Below are positions 33,666-42,225 of a stretch of 64,000 nt of DNA, piece after piece (position 1 is the first letter of the stretch; every line of letters begins with the position of its first letter). The notes under the pieces were generated by a model that did no database searches, was not told the origin of the DNA, and saw only the letters and a list, made by a program, of their open reading frames with translations. The translations under genes were made by a program, and so were the position numbers. Source of the stretch: an uncultured Poribacteria bacterium (GTDB lineage Bacteria > Poribacteria > WGA-4E > WGA-3G); contig OX639992.1 in assembly GCA_951828515.1 (NCBI GenBank), positions 5,682,217 through 5,746,216 on the forward strand. Reading direction: 5' to 3'.

Positions 33666-34814
33666 TCAGTTGAGCTCGATAACTTCTCCAGTCGCTGCGG
33701 AACGATACCCGGCACAGATAATTTCCACGGAATGTGCCGCAAATTCGGCGTTCATTTCACTCTCTACACCGTTCTCAATACAATCGACAAATGCTCCGAA
33801 TTCACGAGCACTATCGTCAGTACTCCCAACGTCTATCCATTGCTGTTTGGGTTGCATCCCAATTCCTGCTTGCGTGCTGCTCCACATCCCCATCGGATCG
33901 AGCGGATGCGGTGAAGGGGGTTCAAACCCCGGTTCATCCGCAAAAACTTCCAAGCGGTTCGCCGCGGCATCAAAGGTCAGACTCCCTTCGGTGCCAACGA
34001 GATGCACCTTCCGAACACCCCCTTGGGCATGGCTCTGCCACCCGTAACGTCCACCGACAATCGTCGCCGTGATTCCATCTTCTAATGTTAGGACTAAAGC
34101 CCCGAAGTCTTCAACACCGCAGCCGAGGTGTTCCTTAAAGAAGTAGTTCGCCGTTCCACCGAAAACACGCTGCACCCGTTTCTGTGTTAACCAATTTACC
34201 ATAGACACGGCGTAGACTCCGACATCAAACATTTCAGGTTTGGCTTCAACGAAACTGTAGCGTTCCAGCGTGGGACTTTGGATTCTTTTTTCTCCGACAG
34301 GTGCAGTGCCGGGATGCCCTTTAGAGAAAAGCACATCGCAATGAACTGCCTGAAGTTCACCGATGTTTCCATCTGCCAATGCTTGCTGGACGGTGCGCGC
34401 CCAAGCACTGTGAATATTGCTAAACATTTGGCTCCGCACGCCACTCTTCGCAACTGCGGCAACAATATTGTCAGCACCTTCAGGATTGAGTGCCATCGGC
34501 TTATCGAGATAAACGTGCTTTCCTGCTTCCGCGCATTTCGCGCCTATACGTCCGCGACGCTCGACATCTGTACAGAGGCTCACAATATGTACATCTTCGC
34601 GTGCCAACGCTGCGTCGAGGTCGGGAATAAACGGCAAATCCATAGATTCAGCAAGCGAACGTGCCAATGTAATTCGCTCCGGTGGCGCATCGGGTTCATC
34701 AGCGAAGGCGACCAACCGACAACGTGCATCCTGCGCAAAACTCAAGGCGTAATTCTCTTGATGCGTGCGATTCCCACCGAGCAGGAGAACTCCATATTTT
34801 CCATCCTGTTGCAT
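33666..34814 (-). CDS. Gfo/Idh/MocA family oxidoreductase
   Basis: A 382-residue NAD(P)-dependent sugar or inositol dehydrogenase-type protein. The N-terminal Rossmann fold begins VLLLGGNRTHQENYALSF, a variant of the usual GxGxxG. The family's EKP motif is here YLDKPMALN, with the catalytic-lysine position kept. The C-terminal sheet domain includes VGVYAVSMVNWL and the GTEGSLTFD turn typical of the family. The gene starts two bases after the stop of the 147-residue gene upstream, so the pair is one operon. The substrate is unknown; catabolism of a sugar acid or polyol would fit the neighbourhood. Confidence 0.88.
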   Translation of the reverse strand: MQQDGKYGVLLLGGNRTHQENYALSFAQDARCRLVAFADEPDAPPERITLARSLAESMDLPFIPDLDAALAREDVHIVSLCTDVERRGRIGAKCAEAGKHVYLDKPMALNPEGADNIVAAVAKSGVRSQMFSNIHSAWARTVQQALADGNIGELQAVHCDVLFSKGHPGTAPVGEKRIQSPTLERYSFVEAKPEMFDVGVYAVSMVNWLTQKRVQRVFGGTANYFFKEHLGCGVEDFGALVLTLEDGITATIVGGRYGWQSHAQGGVRKVHLVGTEGSLTFDAAANRLEVFADEPGFEPPSPHPLDPMGMWSSTQAGIGMQPKQQWIDVGSTDDSAREFGAFVDCIENGVESEMNAEFAAHSVEIICAGYRSAATGEVIELN

Positions 34815-34816
34815 GT

Positions 34817-35260
34817 TTAACCCTCCAAGGTAATAGGTTGACCGCTTTCAAGCGATTGCGCGATCGCCTCCGTCAATTCACCCGTATCCGCCAATTGTGG
34901 TAATGTAGCATTCAGGTAGTGCCGACCCACAGGTGTTTCATGATAGATAACACCTTTATTACCGACCAACATGATGTCGATCGCTGTCTCTACATCGACC
35001 CGATTGACACTCAACAGTGCCATCTGCCCTCCAACATAATGGAGCATTACGGTAACTTGTGCTCCGTCTGCATCTCCTTGTGCGTAGACGCTGGTGGGCG
35101 ATGAAGGTATCCATCCATTCGCGAGCGCTGTCATCTCTGCTACGGGTGATAGCAGATTCGACGCATCACCCGTCACGTGAAGGACACACCGTAAGAACAC
35201 TGGACTCCCAATCCGTTCTTTCTCAAGTACAGATTGAACAGACTTTTTAAGTAATTCCAT
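34817..35260 (-). CDS. small companion of the Gfo/Idh/MocA protein
   Basis: A 147-residue protein. ATG 35260 is preferred to GTG 35263 because AGGGGAAG precedes it. I recognise no named family. It reads like a fragment of the C-terminal substrate domain of a Gfo/Idh/MocA enzyme: central QVTVMLHYVGGQMALLSVNRVDVETAIDIMLVGNKGVIYHE resembles the sheet and the G-x-x-G-x-I/L turn, and the end ELTEAIAQSLESGQPI resembles the family's closing helix. It has no Rossmann domain. It is the first gene of a two-gene operon with the oxidoreductase, so a heteromeric partner is possible. Confidence 0.65.
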   Translation of the reverse strand: MELLKKSVQSVLEKERIGSPVFLRCVLHVTGDASNLLSPVAEMTALANGWIPSSPTSVYAQGDADGAQVTVMLHYVGGQMALLSVNRVDVETAIDIMLVGNKGVIYHETPVGRHYLNATLPQLADTGELTEAIAQSLESGQPITLEG

Positions 35261-35297
35261 CACTTCCCCTTTCTAAATTTTGTAGGTTTACCATAAT

Positions 35298-35415
35298 TTA
35301 TAGTAAAGCCCACAATTAAGTTTACACGCTCTAATGTGGCGAGGTTCGGAAACCTCGCCAGCGAACGGGTTTTGTGTTTTCTAAAGTGTCCAAGTATTTT
35401 CAGGCTTTACTATAA
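35298..35415. mobile_element. family I MITE-like element
   Basis: A 118 bp copy with ends TTATAGTAAAGCCC and GGCTTTACTATAA and the hairpin GGCGAGGTTCGGAAACCTCGCC. It lies 37 bp upstream of the minus-strand operon start. Confidence 0.9.
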
Positions 35416-35521
35416 AACTACAAGCCTACAACATTGGCGCAGGCGACTCCAGAGCAAGACACTTTACTCACCAAACCGCACTTATGACTCCGCGAGATAA
35501 GTTAAAAACACCAAAAAATCA

Positions 35522-35551
35522 TTGACGAATCTGCGGATATTATGCTATAGT
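35522..35551 (+). promoter_or_regulatory. sigma-70-type promoter for the rhodanese gene
   Basis: TTGACG (35522-35527), 18 bp spacer, TATAGT (35546-35551). The predicted leader of about 100 bases contains heptad-repeat arms that can fold on each other. Confidence 0.6.
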
Positions 35552-35558
35552 GTGTCTG

Positions 35559-35639
35559 GTTATCGGTCATCGGTTTTCAGTTATCAGTTACAAGAAGGTT
35601 CTGTTAGACGAAAACCTCTCAACCGACAACTGACAACTA
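35559..35639. repeat. heptad repeats in inverted orientation within a leader
   Basis: TATCGGT, CATCGGT, TTTCAGT, TATCAGT (35561-35588) are followed about 30 bases later by complementary AACCGACAACTGACAAC (35621-35637). The arms can pair to form a hairpin in the 5' leader of the rhodanese mRNA. Confidence 0.7.
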
Positions 35640-35655
35640 TAAATGGAGGAAAACA

Positions 35656-36021
35656 ATGCCACTGAAAACCCTTGAACAACTCGTTGCCGAAGCGAAAGCA
35701 AACGTTGGACATATTTCACCCGCCGAACTCACGGAAACTACAGAGTCAGTCATCCTCTTAGATGTTCGAGATGAACCAGACTACGATAAAGAACATCTAC
35801 CGGAGGCGGTATCTCTACCACGCGGTTACCTTGAACTCGATATTGATGAGATCGCCCCTGACGCAGACACACATATCGTTACGTATTGCGGTGGCGGTAC
35901 CCGTGCGACACTTTCCGCACAGACCTTAAAAAACATGGGCTATGAAAACGTCTCAGTACTAACGGGCGGTTTCCGCGGTTGGAAAGCCGAAGGGCTCCCA
36001 ACCGAAGAATCGGATGAATAA
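35656..36021 (+). CDS. single-domain rhodanese
   Basis: A 121-residue rhodanese/sulfurtransferase domain. It has LLDVRDEPDYDKEHLPEAVSLPRG and the active-site loop TYCGGGTR with catalytic Cys78, followed by SAQTLKNMGYENVSVLTGGFRGW, all canonical. No signal peptide is present, so it is cytoplasmic. The ATG at 35656 has GGAGG eight bases upstream, and a near-consensus promoter lies about 105 bp before it. Single-domain rhodaneses carry sulfane sulfur in thiolation or detoxification; nothing in the neighbours narrows this. Confidence 0.93.
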   Translation: MPLKTLEQLVAEAKANVGHISPAELTETTESVILLDVRDEPDYDKEHLPEAVSLPRGYLELDIDEIAPDADTHIVTYCGGGTRATLSAQTLKNMGYENVSVLTGGFRGWKAEGLPTEESDE

Positions 36022-36213
36022 GTCCGCCTATGCCCATAGATTAGCATAGATAACAGACCTTGTCAACATCTTGGTATCGCGCAAATTTTAATTATACCTT
36101 GCGGGGGAACAACACTGTTTCAGAGTTTGAGGTGCCTTTTTAAGAGTCGCTTTCCACTTCGTTCCAAGCTTGGTTTTTGATGTTACACTGCATAGACACC
36201 AAGGGAGAAAATA

Positions 36214-37242
36214 ATGCGTAACAGATACATCCTCTTAGTACTGATACTCCTCATGCTTTTTATCGGTGATAGCGATGGGCAGAAGAAACAATTAAACGTC
36301 TTTACATGGGCGGGTTACGTCAGCGACGACATCCGCGAGGGATTTGAAAAGGAATACGGGGTGAATGTCCTCATTGATACATACGCCAGCAATGAGGATC
36401 TCCTTGCGAAGTTATTAGCAGGTGCGACAGGTTACGACATCATTATGCCGTCCGACTATATGGTGTCAATCTTAATCAAACAAAACCTGTTGGCTGAATT
36501 GAATCGCGACAATATCCCTAACTTCCGAAATATCAGTCCCCTATTTCTCGGCAAATACTTCGATGCCGAAAACCGATACTCCATCCCTTATACATTCGGC
36601 ACTGCGGGCATCGCCTACGATTCGTCAGTCGTTACGCCCGCACCCGACAGTTGGTCAGTTCTTTGGGACGCGCAATACAAAAACCAATTCAGCATGTTAG
36701 ACGACCAACGCGAAACCATTGGTACTGCGCTTAAACTGCTCGGATACAGCCTTAACTCAACCGATCCAAACGAGATTAAAGCGGCGAAAGAAAAACTGAT
36801 CACGCAGAAACCGCTTGTTAAACAGTATAAAAGTGAGGCGGAAGAACTCCTCATCGCTGGAGATGTCGTCATGGCACACTGCTGGAGTGGTGATGCGTTC
36901 CGAGCAACTGAAACACGTCCGACAATTCGGTACGTGATCCCGAAAGAAGGGTCGAGTCAGTTCATCGACGCTGTCTGTATTCCGAAATCCGCACCGCATA
37001 AGGCACTTGCTGAGCAGTTTATCAACTACTTGCTTCGCCCCGAAGTCAACGCCAAAATTACGGCTTTCACGAAATACGGCACCTGTGTACCGACAGCGAA
37101 AGAATACTTACCGGAACACCTACGGGAACACAAATTCATCTATCCGCCAGCAGCGGTATTGGAATCCCTTGAATGGCTGAAAGATCCGGGGGATTTCACG
37201 AGGCACTATAACCGGGCATGGGAAGAAATTAAGGCAAAATAA
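36214..37242 (+). CDS. PotD-like polyamine-type periplasmic binding protein
   Basis: A 342-residue extracellular solute-binding protein of the spermidine/putrescine (PotD/PotF) group. A signal peptide (ILLVLILLMLFIGDSDG) is followed by LNVFTWAGYVSDDIREGFEKEYGV, the usual start of the mature protein, then GYDIIMPSDYMV and PYTFGTAGIAYD. The ligand could be a polyamine or another cationic compound. The gene has a clear AAGGGAGA site. It is an orphan: no ATPase or permease gene is adjacent, so it must use a transporter encoded elsewhere or act as a sensor. Confidence 0.88.
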   Translation: MRNRYILLVLILLMLFIGDSDGQKKQLNVFTWAGYVSDDIREGFEKEYGVNVLIDTYASNEDLLAKLLAGATGYDIIMPSDYMVSILIKQNLLAELNRDNIPNFRNISPLFLGKYFDAENRYSIPYTFGTAGIAYDSSVVTPAPDSWSVLWDAQYKNQFSMLDDQRETIGTALKLLGYSLNSTDPNEIKAAKEKLITQKPLVKQYKSEAEELLIAGDVVMAHCWSGDAFRATETRPTIRYVIPKEGSSQFIDAVCIPKSAPHKALAEQFINYLLRPEVNAKITAFTKYGTCVPTAKEYLPEHLREHKFIYPPAAVLESLEWLKDPGDFTRHYNRAWEEIKAK

Positions 37243-37378
37243 CTGTTACTACCCAGCCTATCGGACCGGCTTACCGACTTTTTTGAAGAAAACTGAAGGG
37301 GTTACAACTAAAGATGATAATCTTTCCATAATGCTCCAAAGTTTGAAATAGAAAGTCCGCGTAGGAGAAGGTGATGCC

Positions 37379-38179
37379 GTGAAAATGCCAAAAACGCTGT
37401 TCTTCATGGTTCTGAATCCGATACCGTTCATCGTTCATTTGACGTGGTGGTTTTTGTTTGCTGCTTTAGGCGTTGTGTTCGACGATCCATTTATAGAAGG
37501 GAAATGGTCCCATATTGCCCAAATCGTATCACCGCCTTCGTCCTTCGGGAATTATGTCACAGCCGCTTCAATTATTATCAACGAAATCACTGACGATATA
37601 TGGAGAAATGGATTTTGGATTTACGTTGTCATGCCACCTTTTCTTATCTGTTACCGAGAGGCAAGAGGTAATCTAAAAGGGATCGCCAGAGAACAACAGG
37701 TGTGGATGGGATGGTATCATCGGCAACAAGAAACGATAGCACAGGGAAACACTTTCGAGGAATCTCCACCCGCATCGAAGGACAGACAGATCAACTCCTA
37801 TTTCAGAAAAGCACTAAAAACACTAATATCTATGGCTCGTAATCCGGTGCCTCTTATCGCCCATTTTGCCTACTGGTTTTCTGCTTTTACGCTGCTATTC
37901 TTTACGCTGCTATTCATTGTGCCACAGCTCCTATTCGTTGCGACAGACGAGCCAGGTATTGTTGATACAGGGCGCGAATTCGTGCAGGTACTATCTCATT
38001 TTGCCATTCTTTCTCTCGTACTTGCCCTGCTTTCGAGTTACCAAGAGACGAGAGGCAGCGTAAAAGGGATCGTCAAAGTGCGGCAGGCGTGGACAGAATG
38101 GCACCACCGACAACAGGAAGCAAAAACGCAGGAAACACGTTTTGACGCGCCACCGCCACTGTTCGATACTGCCGGATAG
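37379..38179 (+). CDS. four-helix membrane protein with internal duplication
   Basis: A 266-residue membrane protein I cannot assign to a family. It consists of two similar halves. Each starts NPIPFIVH or NPVPLIAH, has two hydrophobic segments, and ends in a cytoplasm-like motif: YREARGNLKGIAREQQVWMGW in the first half and YQETRGSVKGIVKVRQAWTEW in the second, each followed by HRQQE. The GTG at 37379 follows GGAGAAGG; ATG 37385 is an alternative. No catalytic residues are apparent. It precedes the sulfatase gene by 52 bp on the same strand. Confidence 0.7.
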   Translation: MKMPKTLFFMVLNPIPFIVHLTWWFLFAALGVVFDDPFIEGKWSHIAQIVSPPSSFGNYVTAASIIINEITDDIWRNGFWIYVVMPPFLICYREARGNLKGIAREQQVWMGWYHRQQETIAQGNTFEESPPASKDRQINSYFRKALKTLISMARNPVPLIAHFAYWFSAFTLLFFTLLFIVPQLLFVATDEPGIVDTGREFVQVLSHFAILSLVLALLSSYQETRGSVKGIVKVRQAWTEWHHRQQEAKTQETRFDAPPPLFDTAG

Positions 38180-38231
38180 GCGACATACCAAAACTCGCAT
38201 TCATTTCTAAATTTAAAGGAGGAAAAATTAA

Positions 38232-39629
38232 TTGAGTAGACCGAATATCTTATTCATTATGTCCGACGACCACGCTTCACACGCTATCAGCAGTTATGGG
38301 AGTCGGATTAACCAAACACCAAACTTGGACCGTATCGCAGACGGCGGTATGATTCTCCAGAATTGTTTCTGCGTCAACTCTATATGCACACCGAGTCGTG
38401 CGAACATTTTGACCGGCAAACATAGCCACCTCAACGGTGTCAAGACGCTATCGGACCCCCTTGACGGCAGGATACCGAATGTGGCGAAGATGCTCCAAGC
38501 GGACGGCTATCAGACGGCAATGGTAGGCAAATGGCACCTCGGGCACGGTGGTAACGCAGATCCGACAGGTTTCGACTATTGGAACGTCTTGCCGGGACAA
38601 GGACTCTATCACAATCCAGTGATGCTCGACCCCGATGGCGAGAAAACCCATAAGGGTTATGCCACGGACATCATCACCGATTTCTCGTTAGAATGGTTAC
38701 AGAATCGGGACAAAGAGAGACCTTTCTTCCTGATGTGCCACCACAAGGCACCACATCGTCCGTGGGATTCCGATGAGAAGCATGCACAGATGTTCGAGGA
38801 CGAAGATGTTCCGATGCCGGACAACTTTTTCGACGATTATGCGAACCGCTCAAATGCCGCAAGGGATGCGAAAATGCGGGTCTTCGGGCACATGAGTGAA
38901 AGAGACCTTAAGATTGATACACTCGGTCCGCCGCCTGAAGGATTGTCAGAAACGGAGTTGGCAAACTGGCAGTATCAACGGTATATCAAGGAATATCTGC
39001 GCTGCGTCGCCTCAATCGACGATAACGTTGGACGGATGCTTGATTATCTCGATGAGGAAGGCATTGCAGACGATACGCTCGTCATCTATACCTCTGATCA
39101 AGGCTTCTTCTTAGGCGACCACGGCTGGTATGACAAGCGATTCATGTATGAGGAATCCTTGCGGATGCCCTTCCTTGTCCGCTACCCGCGCGAGATCCAA
39201 CCCGGTAGTTCATCCGACGCAATGGCACTGAATATAGATTTCGCAGAGACTTGGCTTGATTATGCCGGACTCCCCATCCCAGATGACATGCAGGGAACGA
39301 GTATGCGGTCGGTTCTCAACGGCGAAACACCGGACGATTGGCGAACGTCAATGTACTACCGCTATTGGATGCACCTTACACACCACTATGTTCCCGCGCA
39401 CTACGGGATCCGAACGCATCGCTATAAACTCATCTATTACTACGGCGAGGCACTCGGCACAACGGGTTCGGTTGATGAACCGAAAGCACCGGAATGGGAA
39501 CTCTTCGATCTTGAGAAGGATCCGAATGAAATGTGCAGCGTCTACGACGATCCGGCATACGCCGACATCGTCACCGAACTGACAGCGGAATTGTATCAAC
39601 TCAAAGCTGAGGCAGGAGACGAAGAGTAG
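38232..39629 (+). CDS. type I sulfatase
   Basis: A 465-residue sulfatase of the alkaline-phosphatase superfamily. Metal-binding SDDH (11-14) follows the N-terminal PNILFIM. The formylglycine signature is ICTPSRANILTGKH with Cys52, and later YTSDQGFFLGDHGWYDKRFMYEESLRMPFLVRYP is typical. A Cys-type site needs the formylglycine-generating enzyme; the protein at 44792 is a possible but doubtful candidate. The start is TTG 38232 after GGAGGAAAAA. No signal peptide is visible, unlike many marine sulfatases, so it may be cytoplasmic. Likely substrates are sulfated sugars; mannonate dehydratase downstream fits glycan breakdown. Confidence 0.93.
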   Translation: MSRPNILFIMSDDHASHAISSYGSRINQTPNLDRIADGGMILQNCFCVNSICTPSRANILTGKHSHLNGVKTLSDPLDGRIPNVAKMLQADGYQTAMVGKWHLGHGGNADPTGFDYWNVLPGQGLYHNPVMLDPDGEKTHKGYATDIITDFSLEWLQNRDKERPFFLMCHHKAPHRPWDSDEKHAQMFEDEDVPMPDNFFDDYANRSNAARDAKMRVFGHMSERDLKIDTLGPPPEGLSETELANWQYQRYIKEYLRCVASIDDNVGRMLDYLDEEGIADDTLVIYTSDQGFFLGDHGWYDKRFMYEESLRMPFLVRYPREIQPGSSSDAMALNIDFAETWLDYAGLPIPDDMQGTSMRSVLNGETPDDWRTSMYYRYWMHLTHHYVPAHYGIRTHRYKLIYYYGEALGTTGSVDEPKAPEWELFDLEKDPNEMCSVYDDPAYADIVTELTAELYQLKAEAGDEE

Positions 39630-39870
39630 TTGTCGGCTCTCGGGGCGTTCGCTACGCTCACTCTCAGCGGTCAGTTAAAGAGGTATTTGGTTAATGGTAG
39701 CCCGGTAGGTGCGGAATGTAATACATTGTCCCGCAAGTCCACACGCGACTTGCGCTATGGATTTCGTCTATTCCCAGACGAAATCCCCTAACCGCATCGA
39801 GCATCGTTAGGAAACTACTGATTAAATTGCTAATTTTCATTCAACCTCATCACCAACATGGAGGCAAAAA
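39629..39870. repeat. spacer of heptads and nested hairpins
   Basis: After the sulfatase stop come degenerate heptads (TGTCGGC, TCTCGGG, CTCTCAGC, GGTCAGT), then hairpins GCAAGTC-CACACGC-GACTTGC and GGATTTCGTCT-ATTCCC-AGACGAAATCC around 39730-39792. No gene is supported. Confidence 0.6.
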
Positions 39871-40890
39871 ATGGCAACGCAAACCCCTTTAAGCAAGATT
39901 GAACCCGGTATGAAAGTTACGGCACAGATGTCGCCAGAACCGAGCGAGGCAGATTTGCAGCTTGCCAAACAGATGGACGTCGAATATGTCGTCCTCTGGA
40001 CAAACGGCGAAAATGCGAATTACGACTATTTCATGAGTCGCCGCGAGATTTTCGAGAACGCAGGACTCAAAATCTACGGGTTCGGCAACAGCGATGTCCA
40101 CAATCAGGACGGGATTGTGCTGAACTTAGAGAACCGCGATGCGAAGATCGAACAGTATAAACGGTACATTCGCGATCTCGGTAGGGCAGGGATTCCGTAT
40201 ACAACGTATGCGCACATGGGCAACGGTATCTGGAGCACCGAACGTGAGACGACCCGTGGTGGCGCGAGTGCGAGAGGATTCAACCTTGACGCAGCACAGG
40301 AAGGGCATTGGGGCGGCAAACTGTATCCGATGCCACTCTCTCACGGACGTGAATTCAGTGAAGATGAACTTTGGGATAACTACACCTACTTCATCAAGCA
40401 AGCCGCACCTGTCGCTGAGGAAGCAGGCGTGATGATCGGTATCCACCCCGACGATCCACCGGCGGTGCATCTCGCAGGAATTCCGAGATGTATTTTCAGC
40501 AGTTTTGAGGGTTATAAACGCGCCCTTGAAATCGCCGATAGTCCGAATGTCGGTATGTGTTTCTGTGTTGGTTGTTGGTTGGAAGGCGGTGAATTAATGG
40601 GCAAAGATGTCATTGAATCTATCCGCTACTTCGGCGAACGGAACAAAATCTTCAAAGTCCATTTCCGTAACGTTGATCAGCCGCTCCCGCATTTCGTTGA
40701 GACCTTCGTCGACAACGGTTATCAGGATATGTATCAAGTCGCGAAAGCACTTCGTGAAGTCGACTTCAACGGCGTGCTAATCCCCGACCATATTCCGAGT
40801 ATGGGGGGTGACGGTCGCGTTGGTACAGCGTATACAATCGCCTATATGAATGCCTTGGTGAAACGTGCGAACGAGGAGGTCGCGGCGTGA
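39871..40890 (+). CDS. uxuA: mannonate dehydratase (UxuA family)
   Basis: A 339-residue TIM-barrel enzyme of the UxuA family, which dehydrates D-mannonate to 2-keto-3-deoxygluconate in hexuronate breakdown. The metal-ligand segments MIGIHPDDPP, GMCFCVGCW, KVHFRNVDQP and LIPDHIPSM match the family. The ATG at 39871 follows GGAGGCAAAAA. The quinoprotein-like gene downstream starts within its stop codon. With the sulfatase upstream this points to use of uronate-containing sulfated polysaccharides, although the rest of the pathway is not in the window. Confidence 0.9.
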   Translation: MATQTPLSKIEPGMKVTAQMSPEPSEADLQLAKQMDVEYVVLWTNGENANYDYFMSRREIFENAGLKIYGFGNSDVHNQDGIVLNLENRDAKIEQYKRYIRDLGRAGIPYTTYAHMGNGIWSTERETTRGGASARGFNLDAAQEGHWGGKLYPMPLSHGREFSEDELWDNYTYFIKQAAPVAEEAGVMIGIHPDDPPAVHLAGIPRCIFSSFEGYKRALEIADSPNVGMCFCVGCWLEGGELMGKDVIESIRYFGERNKIFKVHFRNVDQPLPHFVETFVDNGYQDMYQVAKALREVDFNGVLIPDHIPSMGGDGRVGTAYTIAYMNALVKRANEEVAA

Positions 40891-42209
40891 CGACATCGGC
40901 GCGAGTCTTTTTATTATTACTAACCCTCCCACTAACCGTGTCGGCGGATTGGAACGATTTTCTTGGTCCCTCGCGAAACGGCAAATCGCAAGAAAAGATA
41001 GAGATCGCGCCATGGAGAAACACGGGGCCCCCAGTCGTTTGGCACACGAGGATCGGCACCAGCTACGGGGCACCTACCATCGCAGATGGACGCTTGTTTA
41101 TCTTCGCGCGTCATGGCGACGTGGCGCGCCTCACCTGTATGGAAAGCGACACCGGCACGGAGCTTTGGCGGTTTGAATATCCAACAGACTACGAAGATAT
41201 GTACGGATATAACAATGGTCCGCGGTCTTGCCCTGTCGTTGATAGAGACCGTGTTTATATCTTCGGTGTTCAGGGAAAGTTGCACTGTCTGAATGTTTCG
41301 GATGGAAACCTGTTATGGAAGGTGGATACGGCAGCCCGTTACAATGTCGTTCAAAACTTTTTCGGGACGGCTTCAACACCAATCGTTGAAGGGGATCTAC
41401 TCATCGCGCAAATCGGTGGTTCCCCACCGGGAACCCCGAAAAATATCTGGGCATCAAACGGCAACCCACCATCAAACGGTACCGGTATCGTCGCGTTCAA
41501 CAAACAGACTGGGGAAGTTGTCTATGAAATAAGTGACCAATTAGCGAGTTATGCCAGTCCTATCACGGCAACAATTGATGGACGCCGTTGGGGGTTCATG
41601 TTTGCTCGCGGCGGGCTGGTCGGCTTTGAACCCACGACTGGAAAAATAGACTTCCACTATCCGTGGCGCTGCCCGAAGATTGAATCTGTCAATGCCTCGA
41701 ATCCAGTTGTTGCAGACGATCTCGTATTCATCAGTGAATCATACGAGGTCGGCAGTTCCGTCCTCCAAGTGCATCCCGGTGGCTACAAGGTCGTTTGGAA
41801 GGATCCACGGCGCCGCCGAGACCAATCCCTGCGGCTGCACTGGAACACCGCTGTCCATCACGAAGGGTATCTCTACGCCTGTAGTAGCAGGCACTCCAGC
41901 GGCGCGGAACTCCGGTGTGTAGAACTCAAGACCGGCAAAGTCGTGTGGGGACAACGCGTTGACGAACGTGCATCTTTACTTTGGGTGAATGACCATTTCA
42001 TCTTCCTCGGTGAATATGGACGGTTGATGCTGCTCAAATGCACCCCTGAAAAGATGGAGATCCTTTCTGAAGCAGTTCCAAGAGACGCAAATGGAAGACA
42101 ATTTATAGAATATCCTGCATGGTCGACACCTGCCTTGTCAAATGGGCTGTTATACATGCGAGGCAAAGACAGGTTAGTCTGCTTTGCGCTCACCCCGCAA
42201 AAAGACTAA
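40887..42209 (+). CDS. exported PQQ-like beta-propeller protein
   Basis: A 440-residue exported propeller of the PQQ-binding-like repeat type. A short signal peptide (VFLLLLTLPLTVSA) is followed by DWNDFLGPSRNG, a start common in planctomycete and Poribacteria-like quinoprotein-like propellers. Repeats of the type LYAVDADTGELLW appear as LTCMESDTGTELWRF, LHCLNVSDGNLLWKV, VAFNKQTGEVVYEI and LRCVELKTGKVVWG. It lacks the vicinal Cys pair and catalytic Asp of true PQQ dehydrogenases, so it is probably not an alcohol dehydrogenase. The GTG start at 40887 overlaps the uxuA stop and uses the GAGGAGGT inside uxuA, so it is coupled to it. Confidence 0.85.
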   Translation: MTTSARVFLLLLTLPLTVSADWNDFLGPSRNGKSQEKIEIAPWRNTGPPVVWHTRIGTSYGAPTIADGRLFIFARHGDVARLTCMESDTGTELWRFEYPTDYEDMYGYNNGPRSCPVVDRDRVYIFGVQGKLHCLNVSDGNLLWKVDTAARYNVVQNFFGTASTPIVEGDLLIAQIGGSPPGTPKNIWASNGNPPSNGTGIVAFNKQTGEVVYEISDQLASYASPITATIDGRRWGFMFARGGLVGFEPTTGKIDFHYPWRCPKIESVNASNPVVADDLVFISESYEVGSSVLQVHPGGYKVVWKDPRRRRDQSLRLHWNTAVHHEGYLYACSSRHSSGAELRCVELKTGKVVWGQRVDERASLLWVNDHFIFLGEYGRLMLLKCTPEKMEILSEAVPRDANGRQFIEYPAWSTPALSNGLLYMRGKDRLVCFALTPQKD

Positions 42210-42225
42210 AATCCATGTCCTTTTA

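Noticed and set aside
36214-38179. Polyamine ABC transporter operon (PotD plus permease)
   Set aside because: The membrane protein after the PotD-like gene is a two-half protein with no permease motif (no EAA loop) and no ATPase gene follows.
40887-42209. True PQQ alcohol dehydrogenase
   Set aside because: The propeller repeats fit, but the vicinal Cys pair and the catalytic Asp segment seen in the 8024 protein are missing, so only a PQQ-like propeller is claimed.
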